The notes below the pieces were generated by a model that was given only the letters and a program-made list of their open reading frames with translations, did no database searches and had not been told where the DNA came from. DNA of 45,201 nucleotides from Planctomycetaceae bacterium (lineage in GTDB: Bacteria; Planctomycetota; Phycisphaerae; Phycisphaerales; UBA1924), in contig JAIYDA010000099.1 in NCBI GenBank assembly GCA_027487735.1, positions 1 through 45,201 on the forward strand. The letters are read 5' to 3'. The stretch's first letter is position 1. Each line of letters starts with the position of its first letter. A program made the translations under genes and the position numbers. Shown here in pieces: positions 7,601 through 14,423 of the stretch.

Positions 7601-9260
7601 CTACAGCCTCATCAAGAACATCAGCAAGAAGAAGCACGACAAGATCGAGAAAGAACGCCCCAAGTTCATCGAAGGTGCCGTGAAGCAGGGCCTCACGAAG
7701 GAAGGCGCCAACGACCTCTTCGAGTTGATCCTGAAGTTCGCCGGCTACGGCTTCAACAAGAGCCACAGCACGGGCTACGCCATCGTCGCATATCAAACCG
7801 CCTACCTCAAGACCTACTTCCCGCACCAATACATGGCCGCGTTCCTCACCTACGAGAGCCAGGCCAGCAAAGTGAGCGACTGGATTCCCTACCTCGAAGA
7901 TTGCCGCCGCACGCGCGTGATCGACCCGATCTCAGGCACCACCAAGCACGTCGGCGTGGAAGTCAAACCCCCCGACATCAACCTCTCGCAAGCCGACTTC
8001 ACCGTCGTTCGCCAGACTTCCTCTTCCCCTAGTGCCCAGTGCCCAGTGCCCAGTGCCTCTCCCCCCCACATCCGCTTCGGTCTTCGCGGGATCAAGGGCG
8101 GGGGCGACAAAGCCATCTCCGCCATCATCGCCGAGCGCGACAAGGGCGGCCCCTTCACCAGCCTGCACGATTTCTGCGAGCGCGTCCCGCAGGGCAGCAT
8201 CAACAAAGCCACCATCGAGGCTCTCATCAAGTGCAGCGCGTTCGACAGCGTGCACGGCAAAGAGAACCGCGCCGCGATGGTCGCAAGCATCGAGAGCGCC
8301 GTGAACGCCGGAGCCAAACTCGCCGAGGACAAAGCCGCGGGCCAGGGCGGGCTCTTCCTGGGCGCGCCCGCCACACCCAAAGCAAGCTCCAAATCCACCG
8401 CAAGCACCGCCGCCAACGCGAGCCCCATGCTGCTCAACAAAGCCACCCCCTGGAGCGAGACCGACGCCCTCGCGAAAGAGAAGGAAGTGCTGGGGTTCTA
8501 CGTCAGCAGCCACCCGCTCGAACGCTGGAAGCCCTGGAGCAGCGCCTTCGCCAACGCCAACACCGCGCGCCTGAAGCAGATGAAGCAGGACGACCGCGTC
8601 GTGCTGCCCGCGATGATCAGCAGCGTGCGCGCAATCGTCGTGCGCCAAGGCCGCAGCGCAGGCCAGAAGATGGCGATCCTCACCGTCGAAGACCACGCGG
8701 GCAGCGCCGACTGCGTGCTCTTCACCGACAACTTCGCGAAGTACGGCCATCTCGCCGAAGCCGAGAAAGTCGTGTTTGTGCTGGGCCGCCTCGACCTCTC
8801 CCGCGGCGACCCGCAGGTCATCGCCGAGCGACTCGTCCCCATCGAGGGCATGCCCTTCGACAGCGGCAAGGTCCGCGTTTTCGTCGACGAAGTGAAGCTC
8901 AACGGCGGCGCAACCGCCGCCCTCAGCCGCGTCGCGCAGCTTTTCAAGGACAGCATGAACGCGCCCATGGTCGCGCCCGCGGGCCCGCCAGCAACCAAGC
9001 CCTCCGCCGAAGCCCTCGCCGAAGCAGCGGCCCTCCGCATGCCCGTCGAGGTCATCATCGGCACCGAGACCGACGTTGTCGCCGTCGCCTGCGACCCCAA
9101 GCTCCGCATCCCCCTCGAGCCGCAACTCGTCACGCAAGTGCAGCGCGAGCTGGGCGACGGCATGCTCCGCGTCGTCGGCGCCTTCACGCTCGAGAAGGAC
9201 AAGCCCAAGCCCTGGGAAAAAGGCAAGAAAAAACCCCGCCAAGACGACGACGAGGTCTAG
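4650..9260 (+). CDS. dnaE: DNA polymerase III alpha subunit with three in-frame insertions
   Basis: Replicative polymerase, 1536 residues against ~1160 in E. coli. The GTG at 4650 is chosen because the PHP domain signature FVHLHLHSEYSLLDGG starts at residue 22; an ATG at 4470 is in frame but would add 60 unrelated residues. The N-terminal PHP domain is followed by the polymerase core. The catalytic Asp motif YPDIDID is near residue 516 and KMDFLGLRT, with the third Asp, near 668. Then come FQFESGGM, RPGPM and GYGFNKSHS. A helix-hairpin-helix (GLRGIKGGGDKA) is near 1142 and an OB fold near 1315-1400. Compared with the family there are insertions at about residues 189-216 (7-nt inverted repeats), 704-869 (a whole four-helix-bundle gene) and 1123-1139 (7-nt direct repeats). 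All keep the frame and fall in linkers or loops, so the enzyme is probably functional. Whether the large insertion stays in the mature protein is unknown. Confidence 0.95.
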   Translation: MPEAPVQSPSAADPFAHPAAQFVHLHLHSEYSLLDGGNQIDKLVDRVAELGMKACAVTDHGNIFGAVAFYEAAKAKGIKPILGVEAYVTPPGKPRTDRTYSGGGEGGYHTVLLAMNLTGWRNLMVLCSEAFLTGFYYKPRIDRELLAKHSEGVIAINGHLGSEIGDHLLAFERSGDKKYWELAKESASWHKKAFGIRHSAFENGTNGESRMPNALPRFYIELQHHIPEQNSINKHLIKLARELDVPLVCDNDAHFLREEDHDSHDTLICISTGKGKRDENRMRYPREIFVKDAAQMRELFDNDEYNNAEYGQAGREALANTVAIARACDVTLPVGANHAPLVRVVLPPEGKLPKHTDPQFAGDLTAWYKAYCGSFSLLPFRNDDGSDVTDAQRVQAKADCDTALRMLAEGGFIWRYGNHPREPNAGTDATLLKEHTDKVARLDRELGILANKNISAYFLIVWDFVNWGRNNGVPALARGSGVGTMVGYVLGLSNACPVRYGLLFERFTDPDRSEYPDIDIDLCQDGRQRVIEYVRQKYGHVAQIITFGTMKAKAAIRDVGRVLELPIPEVDRICKLVPEGLDVTIDKALEDEPELRGMMGRDDRIRELIEQARALEGHTRHAGVHAAGVIVATRPLNEVVPLYKQSGEDATITQWDGPTCEKMGLLKMDFLGLRTISVVERAKQLIRATMSEEEVWAAVGRAAEYKEWQSGKVAKWQSEESSDGKDQDVSGHARVAEGNGTREARVSSDSGNAEGRGLRAHESDASGGDIDSHEHRGGLRTAHKAEVHSRAENRSGLAERADNGVRAGGVDADDPQQSGASVASRRRGSSSERAHSQPRSQGSEIVDAPKASTSPLRHSATSPLSFSHPLDLDRLSFSDQRVFEIFKRGETTGVFQFESGGMRRLLVEMKPDRLEDLIAANALFRPGPMDLIPDYNRRKHGTEDVPKVHEIVDKYTLETYGVMVYQEQVMQIVHGLGGIKLRDAYSLIKNISKKKHDKIEKERPKFIEGAVKQGLTKEGANDLFELILKFAGYGFNKSHSTGYAIVAYQTAYLKTYFPHQYMAAFLTYESQASKVSDWIPYLEDCRRTRVIDPISGTTKHVGVEVKPPDINLSQADFTVVRQTSSSPSAQCPVPSASPPHIRFGLRGIKGGGDKAISAIIAERDKGGPFTSLHDFCERVPQGSINKATIEALIKCSAFDSVHGKENRAAMVASIESAVNAGAKLAEDKAAGQGGLFLGAPATPKASSKSTASTAANASPMLLNKATPWSETDALAKEKEVLGFYVSSHPLERWKPWSSAFANANTARLKQMKQDDRVVLPAMISSVRAIVVRQGRSAGQKMAILTVEDHAGSADCVLFTDNFAKYGHLAEAEKVVFVLGRLDLSRGDPQVIAERLVPIEGMPFDSGKVRVFVDEVKLNGGATAALSRVAQLFKDSMNAPMVAPAGPPATKPSAEALAEAAALRMPVEVIIGTETDVVAVACDPKLRIPLEPQLVTQVQRELGDGMLRVVGAFTLEKDKPKPWEKGKKKPRQDDDEV
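5225..5291 (+). repeat. Inverted 7-nt repeat element inside dnaE
   Basis: Arms 5225-5239 (GGCATTCGGCATTCG) and 5277-5291 are perfect 15-bp reverse complements, each made of the 7-mer GCATTCG or its complement. Additional 7-mer copies lie between the arms. In the DnaE frame it reads as a Phe/Ile/Arg/His/Asn-containing peptide (FGIRHSAFENG) inserted just before the conserved FYIELQ strand of the PHP domain. Confidence 0.8.
6764..7255 (+). mobile_element. IVS-like hairpin element with four-helix-bundle cargo, inserted in dnaE
   Basis: The left arm is four copies of TGGCAAAG (6771-6802). The right arm (7204-7243) is five copies of the complementary-strand unit (mostly CCACTTCG), so the two arms are inverted repeats with about one mismatch per 8 nt. 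The inverted match extends outward over AAAGAG/CTCTTT. The loop encodes the S23/IVP-family protein at 6817-7185. The arrangement (stem arms around a ~120-codon gene) is that of 23S rRNA intervening sequences, but here the host is a protein gene. Element edges are estimated from where DnaE homology stops and resumes (KEW before, HPLDLDRLSF after). No transposase is present. Confidence 0.75.
6817..7185 (+). CDS. Four-helix-bundle protein (S23 / 23S rRNA IVP family) nested in dnaE
   Basis: 122 residues, the usual length of this family. The ATG at 6817 has GAGGAAAG eight bases upstream, one of the better ribosome sites in the window. Family hallmarks are present in order: FRDMLVWQKGMELARLVY, a GLTSQMRRAATSI helix, the PMNIAEGFGQ signature, then ALRIAAGSLNEL and a C-terminal Leu-rich helix with SLLDEEDRLLNALIRSLE. 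The frame is +1 relative to dnaE, which stays open across it, so the region is dual coding. Family members are best known from intervening sequences in 23S rRNA; the Avd protein of diversity-generating retroelements has the same fold, but no reverse transcriptase or template repeat is visible here. The molecular function of the family is unsettled. An intact frame, signature and ribosome site suggest that it is translated. Confidence 0.88.
   Translation: MGKIKTFRDMLVWQKGMELARLVYRATQAMPKGEVFGLTSQMRRAATSIPMNIAEGFGQHTRPKFIHALRIAAGSLNELITAYELVVSMQMIPSNPELQSLLDEEDRLLNALIRSLEAKDRK
8031..8057 (+). repeat. AGTGCCC direct array inside dnaE
   Basis: Almost four copies of the 7-mer AGTGCCC. In the DnaE frame it reads SAQCPVPSAS, inserted between the strand ending in FTVV and the helix-hairpin-helix segment RFGLRGIKG, where homologues have a short turn. 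Confidence 0.8.
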
Positions 9261-9275
9261 CGAGCTGTCGTTTTT

Positions 9276-9306
9276 CCCGCTCCCCGCTCCCCGTTCCCCG
9301 CTCCCC
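9276..9306. repeat. CTCCCCG heptamer array between dnaE and hemW
   Basis: About four copies of a 7-nt unit (CTCCCCG with one TTCCCCG) in the 52-bp gap between the convergent stops of dnaE and hemW. The period and copy number match the arrays within dnaE. Confidence 0.75.
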
Positions 9307-9312
9307 TTTTCC

Positions 9313-10563
9313 TCACCCATCCACCGCCTCCAGCATCTCCACCGCCACGCGATCGGCAATCAAAAACCCTTCATCGCTCAGCCGCCAGCGTGCTCCGTCG
9401 TGCACCACCGCTCCGAAAGCGACTTGCCGCGCAATCGCCTTGTCGAGGCGCGCGGCCGTTGCCGCATCGAGCGCGTTCGCCCGCGCCATCGCCGCCCCCG
9501 CGTCCACACCCTCGCGCATCCGCAGCCCTGTCCAGAGCATCTCGCCCAGCGCACGCCGCGCGTCGGGCCCCTCCACATCAACCACAGCCGCAAACCCCTC
9601 GGGCGTGCGCAGCTCGAGATAGTCATCCAGCCTGGGCGTGTTCTTGTATCGCACGCCGCCGATGTGCGCGCTCGCGCTGGGCCCCGCCGCGAGCCACTCC
9701 TCCTGCCGCCAATACGCCAGGTTGTGCCGGCATTCCTCGCCCCGCGCCGCGAAGTTACTCACCTCATAGCGGTCCAGCCCTGCGCCGCGCAGCGTGCGCA
9801 GCGTGTGCTCAAACATGTCTGCTTCCAAGTCCTCGGGGCTTGGCACAAACTCGCCCTTGCGCAGCCGCACCGCCATCGCGGTGTTGGGCTCATAGGTCAG
9901 CGCATAGCACGAGAGGTGCGTGAGCCCAAGCGCAAGTGCCGTCCGCAGGTCGCTGTCCCACTCCTCCAGCGTCTGCCCCGGTATGGAGTAGATGAGATCG
10001 ATGCTCGCGCGTCCAATGCCCGCCGCTCGCGCGAGCAGCAGCGCCTTCTCCACGTTCGCCGGGTCGTGCCAGCGTTCCAGCGTCTTGAGGTGCTGAGCGT
10101 GAAAGCTCTGCGCGCCGATGCTCACTCGCGTCACGCCCCCCGCTCGCAGCGTTGCCATCAGCTCCGGGCTCACCGTCTCGGGGTTGCATTCCACAGTGAA
10201 CTCGCCCTCGCCCGTGCCCATCGCCGACATGTCAAAGTGCTGCCGCAAGCACGCCAGCACGCGCTCCCACAGCTCCACCCGCAGCAGGCTGGGCGTGCCC
10301 CCGCCCACAAAGATGGTCGCAAGCGGCTGCCCCGCCGCAAGCGGAGCGAGCGCCGCAAGCTCGTCGCACAGCCTTGCTGTAAACGCTTCCTGGCGATCGC
10401 GCGTGTCCACAATGCTATAGAAATCGCAGTAGTGACACTTGTGAAAGCAGAACGGCACGTGGATGTACAAGCTGCGCACCGGCGCGCCCGCCCTCTCGCG
10501 CACTCCGCCCGCCAGTGCCAGGGCCTGGTGCGCAAAGGTGCGTGGTTGCAGAATCTTCAGCAC
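9313..10563 (-). CDS. hemW: Radical SAM protein HemW (coproporphyrinogen oxidase-like heme chaperone)
   Basis: 416 residues. The radical SAM motif CxxxCxxC is present as Cys39, Cys43 and Cys46 (YIHVPFCFHKCHYCDF), followed by the glycine-rich GGGTPS motif, ECNPET, the RVSIGAQSF strand and DLIYSIPGQT. A HemW-type C-terminal domain (YEVSNFA, then HNLAYW) follows. HemW binds a [4Fe-4S] cluster and is thought to deliver heme; it is often misannotated as HemN, but the cysteine motif here is CFHKCHYC, with no cysteine directly after CDF, as expected for HemW. The start is a GTG at 10563 without a clear Shine-Dalgarno, and the N-terminus is about 30 residues longer than usual, so a later start is possible. 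Same strand as the pseudopilin upstream (65-bp gap). Confidence 0.9.
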   Translation of the reverse strand: MLKILQPRTFAHQALALAGGVRERAGAPVRSLYIHVPFCFHKCHYCDFYSIVDTRDRQEAFTARLCDELAALAPLAAGQPLATIFVGGGTPSLLRVELWERVLACLRQHFDMSAMGTGEGEFTVECNPETVSPELMATLRAGGVTRVSIGAQSFHAQHLKTLERWHDPANVEKALLLARAAGIGRASIDLIYSIPGQTLEEWDSDLRTALALGLTHLSCYALTYEPNTAMAVRLRKGEFVPSPEDLEADMFEHTLRTLRGAGLDRYEVSNFAARGEECRHNLAYWRQEEWLAAGPSASAHIGGVRYKNTPRLDDYLELRTPEGFAAVVDVEGPDARRALGEMLWTGLRMREGVDAGAAMARANALDAATAARLDKAIARQVAFGAVVHDGARWRLSDEGFLIADRVAVEMLEAVDG

Positions 10564-10628
10564 GTGCTTGGTGTTCGCTCTCGCCGCGCTGCCAGCGCAG
10601 TCCCGCCCAGACGACTCCGGCCCAGACG

Positions 10629-11681
10629 TTAGTTCGCCGTCTGCAGCAGGTCGTCAAACGCCGCCACCTGGTCGACCGACGGATTGCGAGGCTGGCCCGC
10701 GTTGCGGAAGCCCGTGTCGTAGCTCAGCTCATAGAACTTGTCCTGGCCCAGGTTGCGGCTTGTGCCCAGGGCGTTGCCGCGCGACTCCTTGCCCGACAGA
10801 TACACAAAGTCCGGACCCGCCGAGTGCAGCACGATGTCGCCCCGCGCGGTGCTGGGCAGCCAGCCCGTCGTCAGTTGCAGCGGGTTTGCGTTGCTGCCCA
10901 GCAGCGTCGTGAGGTTCGCGACCCGCACCGTATCAGACAGCCGCGAGTTCAGGTTGCTCGCCTCGCCCTGGTTGCGAGCCGCGGTGCCAATGCCCACGCC
11001 CTGCGTCAAATACGCCGCGTTGCCATTCCAATAGAACCGGGCCGGGGGCCGGTTCGCCGCCACCTGCACCTGGGCAAAGTCCTCGATCGTCGCGATCGTC
11101 TGCGTGCTCGCCTCGTTGCGCGTCCACGCGAGGATGGGCATGCCAAACGTGTCTTCCAGGTCGCCCAGTTGCTTGTGCTCGTCGATGCCCGTGCGCTCCT
11201 TGCCGCGCACCAGCAGCTTCTCGTTGATGCTGAGGTAGTTCTTGCTCCCGCTCTGGCTCGCGCCCACCAGCGACTCGCGCACCCACGCGTTGCGGTTGTT
11301 GTCGGTGTTGGGCCCAACGCGAATCGCGCCCGAAGGCTGCGCCGCGCTGCCCGGCGCCACCACAGCGCCGGTCAGGTCGAGCATCAGGTTCTGCATGTTC
11401 GAGAACCCCTGCGTCGCGTTGCTCGCCGCTCCCATCTCGGCTTGCGAGAAGTATCCGGGCGAACGCTTGTTGTCGATCGTGAAGGCGCTGATGGCCTGCG
11501 CGATCGAGTTCATCGTGCTCTGCGTCGCCGCCACCCGCGCGCTCGTCCGCACCTTGCCCACAGCGGGGATCGAGAGCCCGATGATGAGCGCGATGATGAA
11601 GATGACCACCAGCAGCTCGACGAGCGAGAAGCCGCGAGGCTGACGGGCGGAGCAGTGGCGGGCGTTGCGTGGAGCGGGCAT
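10629..11681 (-). CDS. Pseudopilin-like secreted protein with prepilin cleavage motif
   Basis: 350 residues. The ATG at 11681 has AAGGAAC nine bases upstream. The N-terminus is a type IV prepilin/type II pseudopilin leader: basic residues, then G|FSLVELLVV with Glu at +5 and a hydrophobic helix through IIALIIGLSIPAVGKV. The rest is a large variable extracellular domain (LLVRGKERTGIDEHKQLGDL, later FYWNGNAAYL and DFVYLSGKES) of the kind common in planctomycetes, which carry many orphan proteins with this leader. No pilus assembly genes are nearby. It would be processed by a prepilin peptidase encoded elsewhere. The precise function is unknown. Confidence 0.85.
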   Translation of the reverse strand: MPAPRNARHCSARQPRGFSLVELLVVIFIIALIIGLSIPAVGKVRTSARVAATQSTMNSIAQAISAFTIDNKRSPGYFSQAEMGAASNATQGFSNMQNLMLDLTGAVVAPGSAAQPSGAIRVGPNTDNNRNAWVRESLVGASQSGSKNYLSINEKLLVRGKERTGIDEHKQLGDLEDTFGMPILAWTRNEASTQTIATIEDFAQVQVAANRPPARFYWNGNAAYLTQGVGIGTAARNQGEASNLNSRLSDTVRVANLTTLLGSNANPLQLTTGWLPSTARGDIVLHSAGPDFVYLSGKESRGNALGTSRNLGQDKFYELSYDTGFRNAGQPRNPSVDQVAAFDDLLQTAN

Positions 11682-12099
11682 GAGAAAGTTCCTTCGCGGA
11701 GAATGAGTCACGGACGCGTCAACAAACCTTGGGCAGAAAAGTCGGGCAGAATCGAGATCACCAGAACAACCATACCGCCCACGCATCGGTCGCGTTGCGG
11801 CGGGCGAACAACAGGCCCGAGGCGGAAGACCAAGTGCCAAGGACAGGCAAGGGAAGGCCCGGCGTTTGTCCTGGGCATTCTCCCCATCAGTATGTTCGCA
11901 TCCTGCGAGCCGAAGTTGCGGGCTTCGTTCGCACAAGCACCACACCAAACCCGTACCAAGCTTCGGACGTACCAAGCCTCAGCACAAGTTCTCAGTCCCA
12001 CGGCCCGCTGAGTTGCTGAGCCCGACGAACCAGCCACAATCATCCAAACGTCCTTCGAACATCTGGCGATCGGGCTGCGTCCGTGTACTATACCCCCCC
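11682..12099. other. 418-bp divergent intergenic region
   Basis: It lies between the divergent pseudopilin and the Sua5/phosphatase fusion, so it must hold promoters for both. Right before the fusion gene there is a TACTAT box (12086-12091) only eight bases from the ATG, suggestive of a very short or absent leader. Several frames are open here but none has a plausible start or resembles a protein I know. I see no RNA gene. Confidence 0.5.
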
Positions 12100-13326
12100 A
12101 TGCCGAGCCACTGGCTCAACCCCGCGATGCCCCTGCGAGCTCCCGATGCTCCCAGTGCCGCTCTGGACGCGCGGCAAGCCAAAGCCGTTGCAGCCATCGA
12201 GAAGGGCGGCCTCGCCGTCGTGCCGACCGAGACCGTCTACGCCGTGCTGGGCAAAGCCAGCGACGCCCGCGCCATCGACCAGCTCGCCAAACTGCAAGAC
12301 GACGCCTCCCGCGCCCTTGCCGAGCTGCTGGGCGGGGCCCCGCGCGGCGCGGTCGCCAGCACAGGCGGCACGCGCCCCTGGACGTGGCACGCCGCGTCGG
12401 CAGAAGATGTGCTGCGCGTCTTCGCGCTGCGCCCTGCGGCGCATCGCCGCGTGGTGCGCACGCTGCTGCCAGGCCCGGTGCGCCTGCTGATTGAAACGAC
12501 CGAAGCCGAGCGCGAGCGAGTCTGCAAGGTGCTGGGCGTGGCGCGGGGCGTGCTCGATCACGATGGGCTGTTTGCCGTGCGCGTGCCCAACCACCCCACG
12601 TGCCTGGGCGTGCTCGCCGCCTGCCCATTCACCGTCGTGGGCACCAACAGCCGCTCGATTGGACTGTCGGTCGATAGCGGGGGGGACCTCGTCGACGATG
12701 CCGAGCATGCCGCCCAGCAGCTGGGCATCCAGGGCCTCATCGACGAAGGGCCCACGCAGTTTCGCAAGCGCAGCGCGAGCGTGCGCCTCATGCAGGATGG
12801 CGATTGGCGCGTCGAAGCCATCGGCGCCGTGGATGAACGCTGGATTCGCAAGCAGGTGGAGTACAGCGTGCTGGTCGTCTGCACGGGCAACACCTGCCGC
12901 AGCCCGATGGCGCAGGCGATCGCCCAGCACGAGATCGGCGAGGGCGCCTTGGGCGAGGCCCAGCACATCCCGGTGCGCGTCGAGAGCGCGGGCGTTGCCG
13001 CAAGCCCCGGCGCACCGATGACGCGCGAGGCCCGCGAAGCACTGGAAGAGCTGGGCATCGAGGCCGACCGCCACAGCGCGCGGATGGTGACGCGCGACAT
13101 GGTGCGCGAGGCCGATGCCATCTTCGCCCTCACGCGCTCGCACGCGCAGCGCCTGATCGACCTCATGCCCGACGCGAAGAACAAAGTGCGCCTGCTCGAC
13201 CCCAAAGGGCAGGACGTGCCCGACCCCTTCGGCGGCACGCAGGAGCAGTACCTCGCCTGCGCCACCACGCTGCGCGACCTCGTGCAGCAACGCGTGCGCG
13301 AGATGGTCAAAAAGCTCGCCGAGTAG
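12100..13326 (+). CDS. Sua5/YrdC-like domain fused to low-molecular-weight phosphatase (YwlE-like)
   Basis: 408 residues with two domains. Residues ~20-215 resemble Sua5/YrdC, the threonylcarbamoyl-AMP synthase for tRNA t6A (VVPTETVYAVLGKASD; later FAVRVPNHP and VVGTNSRS). The family's Lys-x-Arg substrate loop (usually KxRP) is replaced by KLQDDASRAL, so activity of this half is doubtful. Residues ~253-408 form a low-molecular-weight phosphatase: P-loop CTGNTCRSPMA with Cys261 and Arg267, and the general acid in DPFGG at Asp375. The Thr after Asn in the P-loop (Thr265) is the residue that gives Bacillus YwlE its phosphoarginine specificity; tyrosine phosphatases usually have Ile or Val. rpiB follows 68 bp downstream. 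The Bacillus ywlC-ywlE-ywlF order is the same, with ywlC and ywlE as separate genes. The ATG at 12100 is preceded by a C run, and no Shine-Dalgarno is seen. Confidence 0.85.
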   Translation: MPSHWLNPAMPLRAPDAPSAALDARQAKAVAAIEKGGLAVVPTETVYAVLGKASDARAIDQLAKLQDDASRALAELLGGAPRGAVASTGGTRPWTWHAASAEDVLRVFALRPAAHRRVVRTLLPGPVRLLIETTEAERERVCKVLGVARGVLDHDGLFAVRVPNHPTCLGVLAACPFTVVGTNSRSIGLSVDSGGDLVDDAEHAAQQLGIQGLIDEGPTQFRKRSASVRLMQDGDWRVEAIGAVDERWIRKQVEYSVLVVCTGNTCRSPMAQAIAQHEIGEGALGEAQHIPVRVESAGVAASPGAPMTREAREALEELGIEADRHSARMVTRDMVREADAIFALTRSHAQRLIDLMPDAKNKVRLLDPKGQDVPDPFGGTQEQYLACATTLRDLVQQRVREMVKKLAE

Positions 13327-13394
13327 ACACCACAAAGACCCAAAGCGAACACCCGCCCGACAACGCTCTTCAGTTCACGACAAGGAAACCCACC

Positions 13395-13850
13395 ATGCGC
13401 ATCGCCCTCTCAGCAGACCATCGCGGCTACGCAGGCACCAAGCAGCTCGCAGACAAGCTCTCCGCCGAGGGCCACAGCGTGCTGGTGCTGGGCGACATCA
13501 GCGGCCCACCCGCCGACTACCCCGACCGCGCCTGGATGGTGGGCCACGCCGTGGCTGAGGGCAAGGCCGACCTGGGCATCCTGCTGTGCGGCACGGGCAT
13601 CGGCATGAGCATCGCGGCGAACAAGATCGCGGGCGTGCGGGCGGCGGTGGTGCACGACGAGCTGACGGCGCAGCTGGCGCGGAGCCACAACAACGCGAAT
13701 GTGATCTGCATGAGCGCGGACTTGCTGGGGCAGCGGCTGATCGAAAAGATCGCGGAGATTGCGGTGAATACGACGTTTGAGGGCGGGCGGCACGAGAAGC
13801 GCATCGCGAAGATCGCGCGGCTGGAGCGTGGCGAAGTGCTGAGCGAGTAG
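13395..13850 (+). CDS. rpiB: Ribose-5-phosphate isomerase B
   Basis: 151 residues, full length for RpiB. It interconverts ribose-5-phosphate and ribulose-5-phosphate in the pentose phosphate pathway. The N-terminus has the phosphate/sugar motif ALSADHRGY (Asp8, His9). The catalytic Cys65 sits in LLCGTGIGMSIAANK, and HNNANV carries the family's His and Asn. It lies 68 bp after the Sua5/phosphatase fusion on the same strand and is probably co-transcribed. AAGGAAAC about 10 nt upstream of the ATG serves as ribosome site. The last third is unusually G-rich on the coding strand, but the protein is conserved to the end. Confidence 0.95.
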   Translation: MRIALSADHRGYAGTKQLADKLSAEGHSVLVLGDISGPPADYPDRAWMVGHAVAEGKADLGILLCGTGIGMSIAANKIAGVRAAVVHDELTAQLARSHNNANVICMSADLLGQRLIEKIAEIAVNTTFEGGRHEKRIAKIARLERGEVLSE

Positions 13851-13879
13851 AGGGGCGACGCGGAAGCGGAACGAGAAGC

Positions 13880-13944
13880 AAAGCAAAAAAAGCAGAACCA
13901 AAAAAGCAAAGCCAAGGCGACGGGCTTGCGCTCATCGCCTTGGC
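13880..13944 (-). terminator. Strong intrinsic terminator facing left
   Basis: A 10-bp stem GCCAAGGCGA / TCGCCTTGGC (13911-13920 with 13935-13944) has a 14-nt loop. Read on the minus strand the stem is followed by TTTGCTTTTTTGG and a second TTTTTTT run. It may also stop rpiB transcripts, but the T tract is on the minus-strand side, implying a minus-strand transcript ending here. Confidence 0.65.
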
Positions 13945-14177
13945 TTGCCTTTGTGCTTGCGCACTCTCACGTGGTGCATGCGGCGGCTTCGTTGGTGTGC
14001 CTTAGGCACGCCAACCATCACGCGGGCACTTTCGTGGCGAGGCAGACGAGCGCGCTTGCGCGTGCGCGGCTGCACCGCGGGCCTGGCTTTGGGTGCGGTG
14101 CTCTTCGTTGCTGCACGCGGGAAGCCGCGCGGGCGATCGGTGGAGGAGTCACTCCTCGGGTGTCTTTCCGATCGCAC
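13932..14177 (-). CDS. Possible small Arg/Lys/His-rich basic protein
   Basis: Low-confidence gene. The frame encodes up to 81 residues, very basic, with KSTAPKARPA in the middle and an Arg/His/Lys-rich end (MHHVRVRKHKGKPRR). No family is recognised. The case for it is the strong minus-strand terminator that overlaps its stop codon, and a composition like small nucleic-acid-binding proteins. Against it: a GTG start with no ribosome site, internal hairpins (13991-14015), and the ease with which GC-rich DNA stays open. The real start could be any of the later GTG or ATG codons. Confidence 0.25.
   Translation of the reverse strand: MRSERHPRSDSSTDRPRGFPRAATKSTAPKARPAVQPRTRKRARLPRHESARVMVGVPKAHQRSRRMHHVRVRKHKGKPRR
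14143..14157. promoter_or_regulatory. Perfect 15-nt palindrome, operator-like
   Basis: GAGGAGT-C-ACTCCTC, a 7+1+7 perfect palindrome in a gene-poor region. It could be a binding site for a dimeric regulator or simply a small hairpin. No adjacent promoter is recognised. Confidence 0.25.
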
Positions 14178-14270
14178 GCGATGCCGCGGGCAACAGCGAG
14201 GAGCGGCAGGGGCCGGGCCTCGGAGAGGGGCGGTTGGGGGCTGCGGCGCGCGCGCGCGGTGGCGGAGGAG

Positions 14271-14305
14271 AGTGGCGAAGTGGCGGAGTGGCGGGGTGGC
14301 AAAGT
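14271..14305 (+). repeat. Solo TGGCGAAG octamer array, same family as dnaE element arms
   Basis: Four consecutive 8-mers: TGGCGAAG, TGGCGGAG, TGGCGGGG, TGGCAAAG, preceded by GAGAG. These are the units that form the arms of the hairpin element in dnaE, including the same flanking GAGAG. No complementary array is seen within several hundred bases. Confidence 0.8.
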
Positions 14306-14362
14306 GGGGGGAAATGCGGGGGATGTGGGGGTTTTGAGGGTGCGAGAGAAAAAGTTCTTTGT

Positions 14363-14404
14363 CACGGTGTGCGCGCGGATTTTGGGGCCACGGTGTGCGC
14401 GCGG
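14363..14404. repeat. 16-bp direct repeat
   Basis: CACGGTGTGCGCGCGG occurs at 14363-14378 and again, identically, at 14389-14404, a 26-bp spacing. Confidence 0.7.
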
Positions 14405-14423
14405 GGAGGGGGAAAGGGGCGAA

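Noticed and set aside
7932-9359. 475-codon minus-strand frame opposite the end of dnaE
   Set aside because: Same reason: the dnaE frame on the plus strand has recognisable domains throughout, and the antisense translation is low-complexity.
11708-12043. 111-codon minus-strand frame upstream of the pseudopilin
   Set aside because: No ribosome site, no conserved-looking segment, and a composition like the surrounding non-coding DNA.
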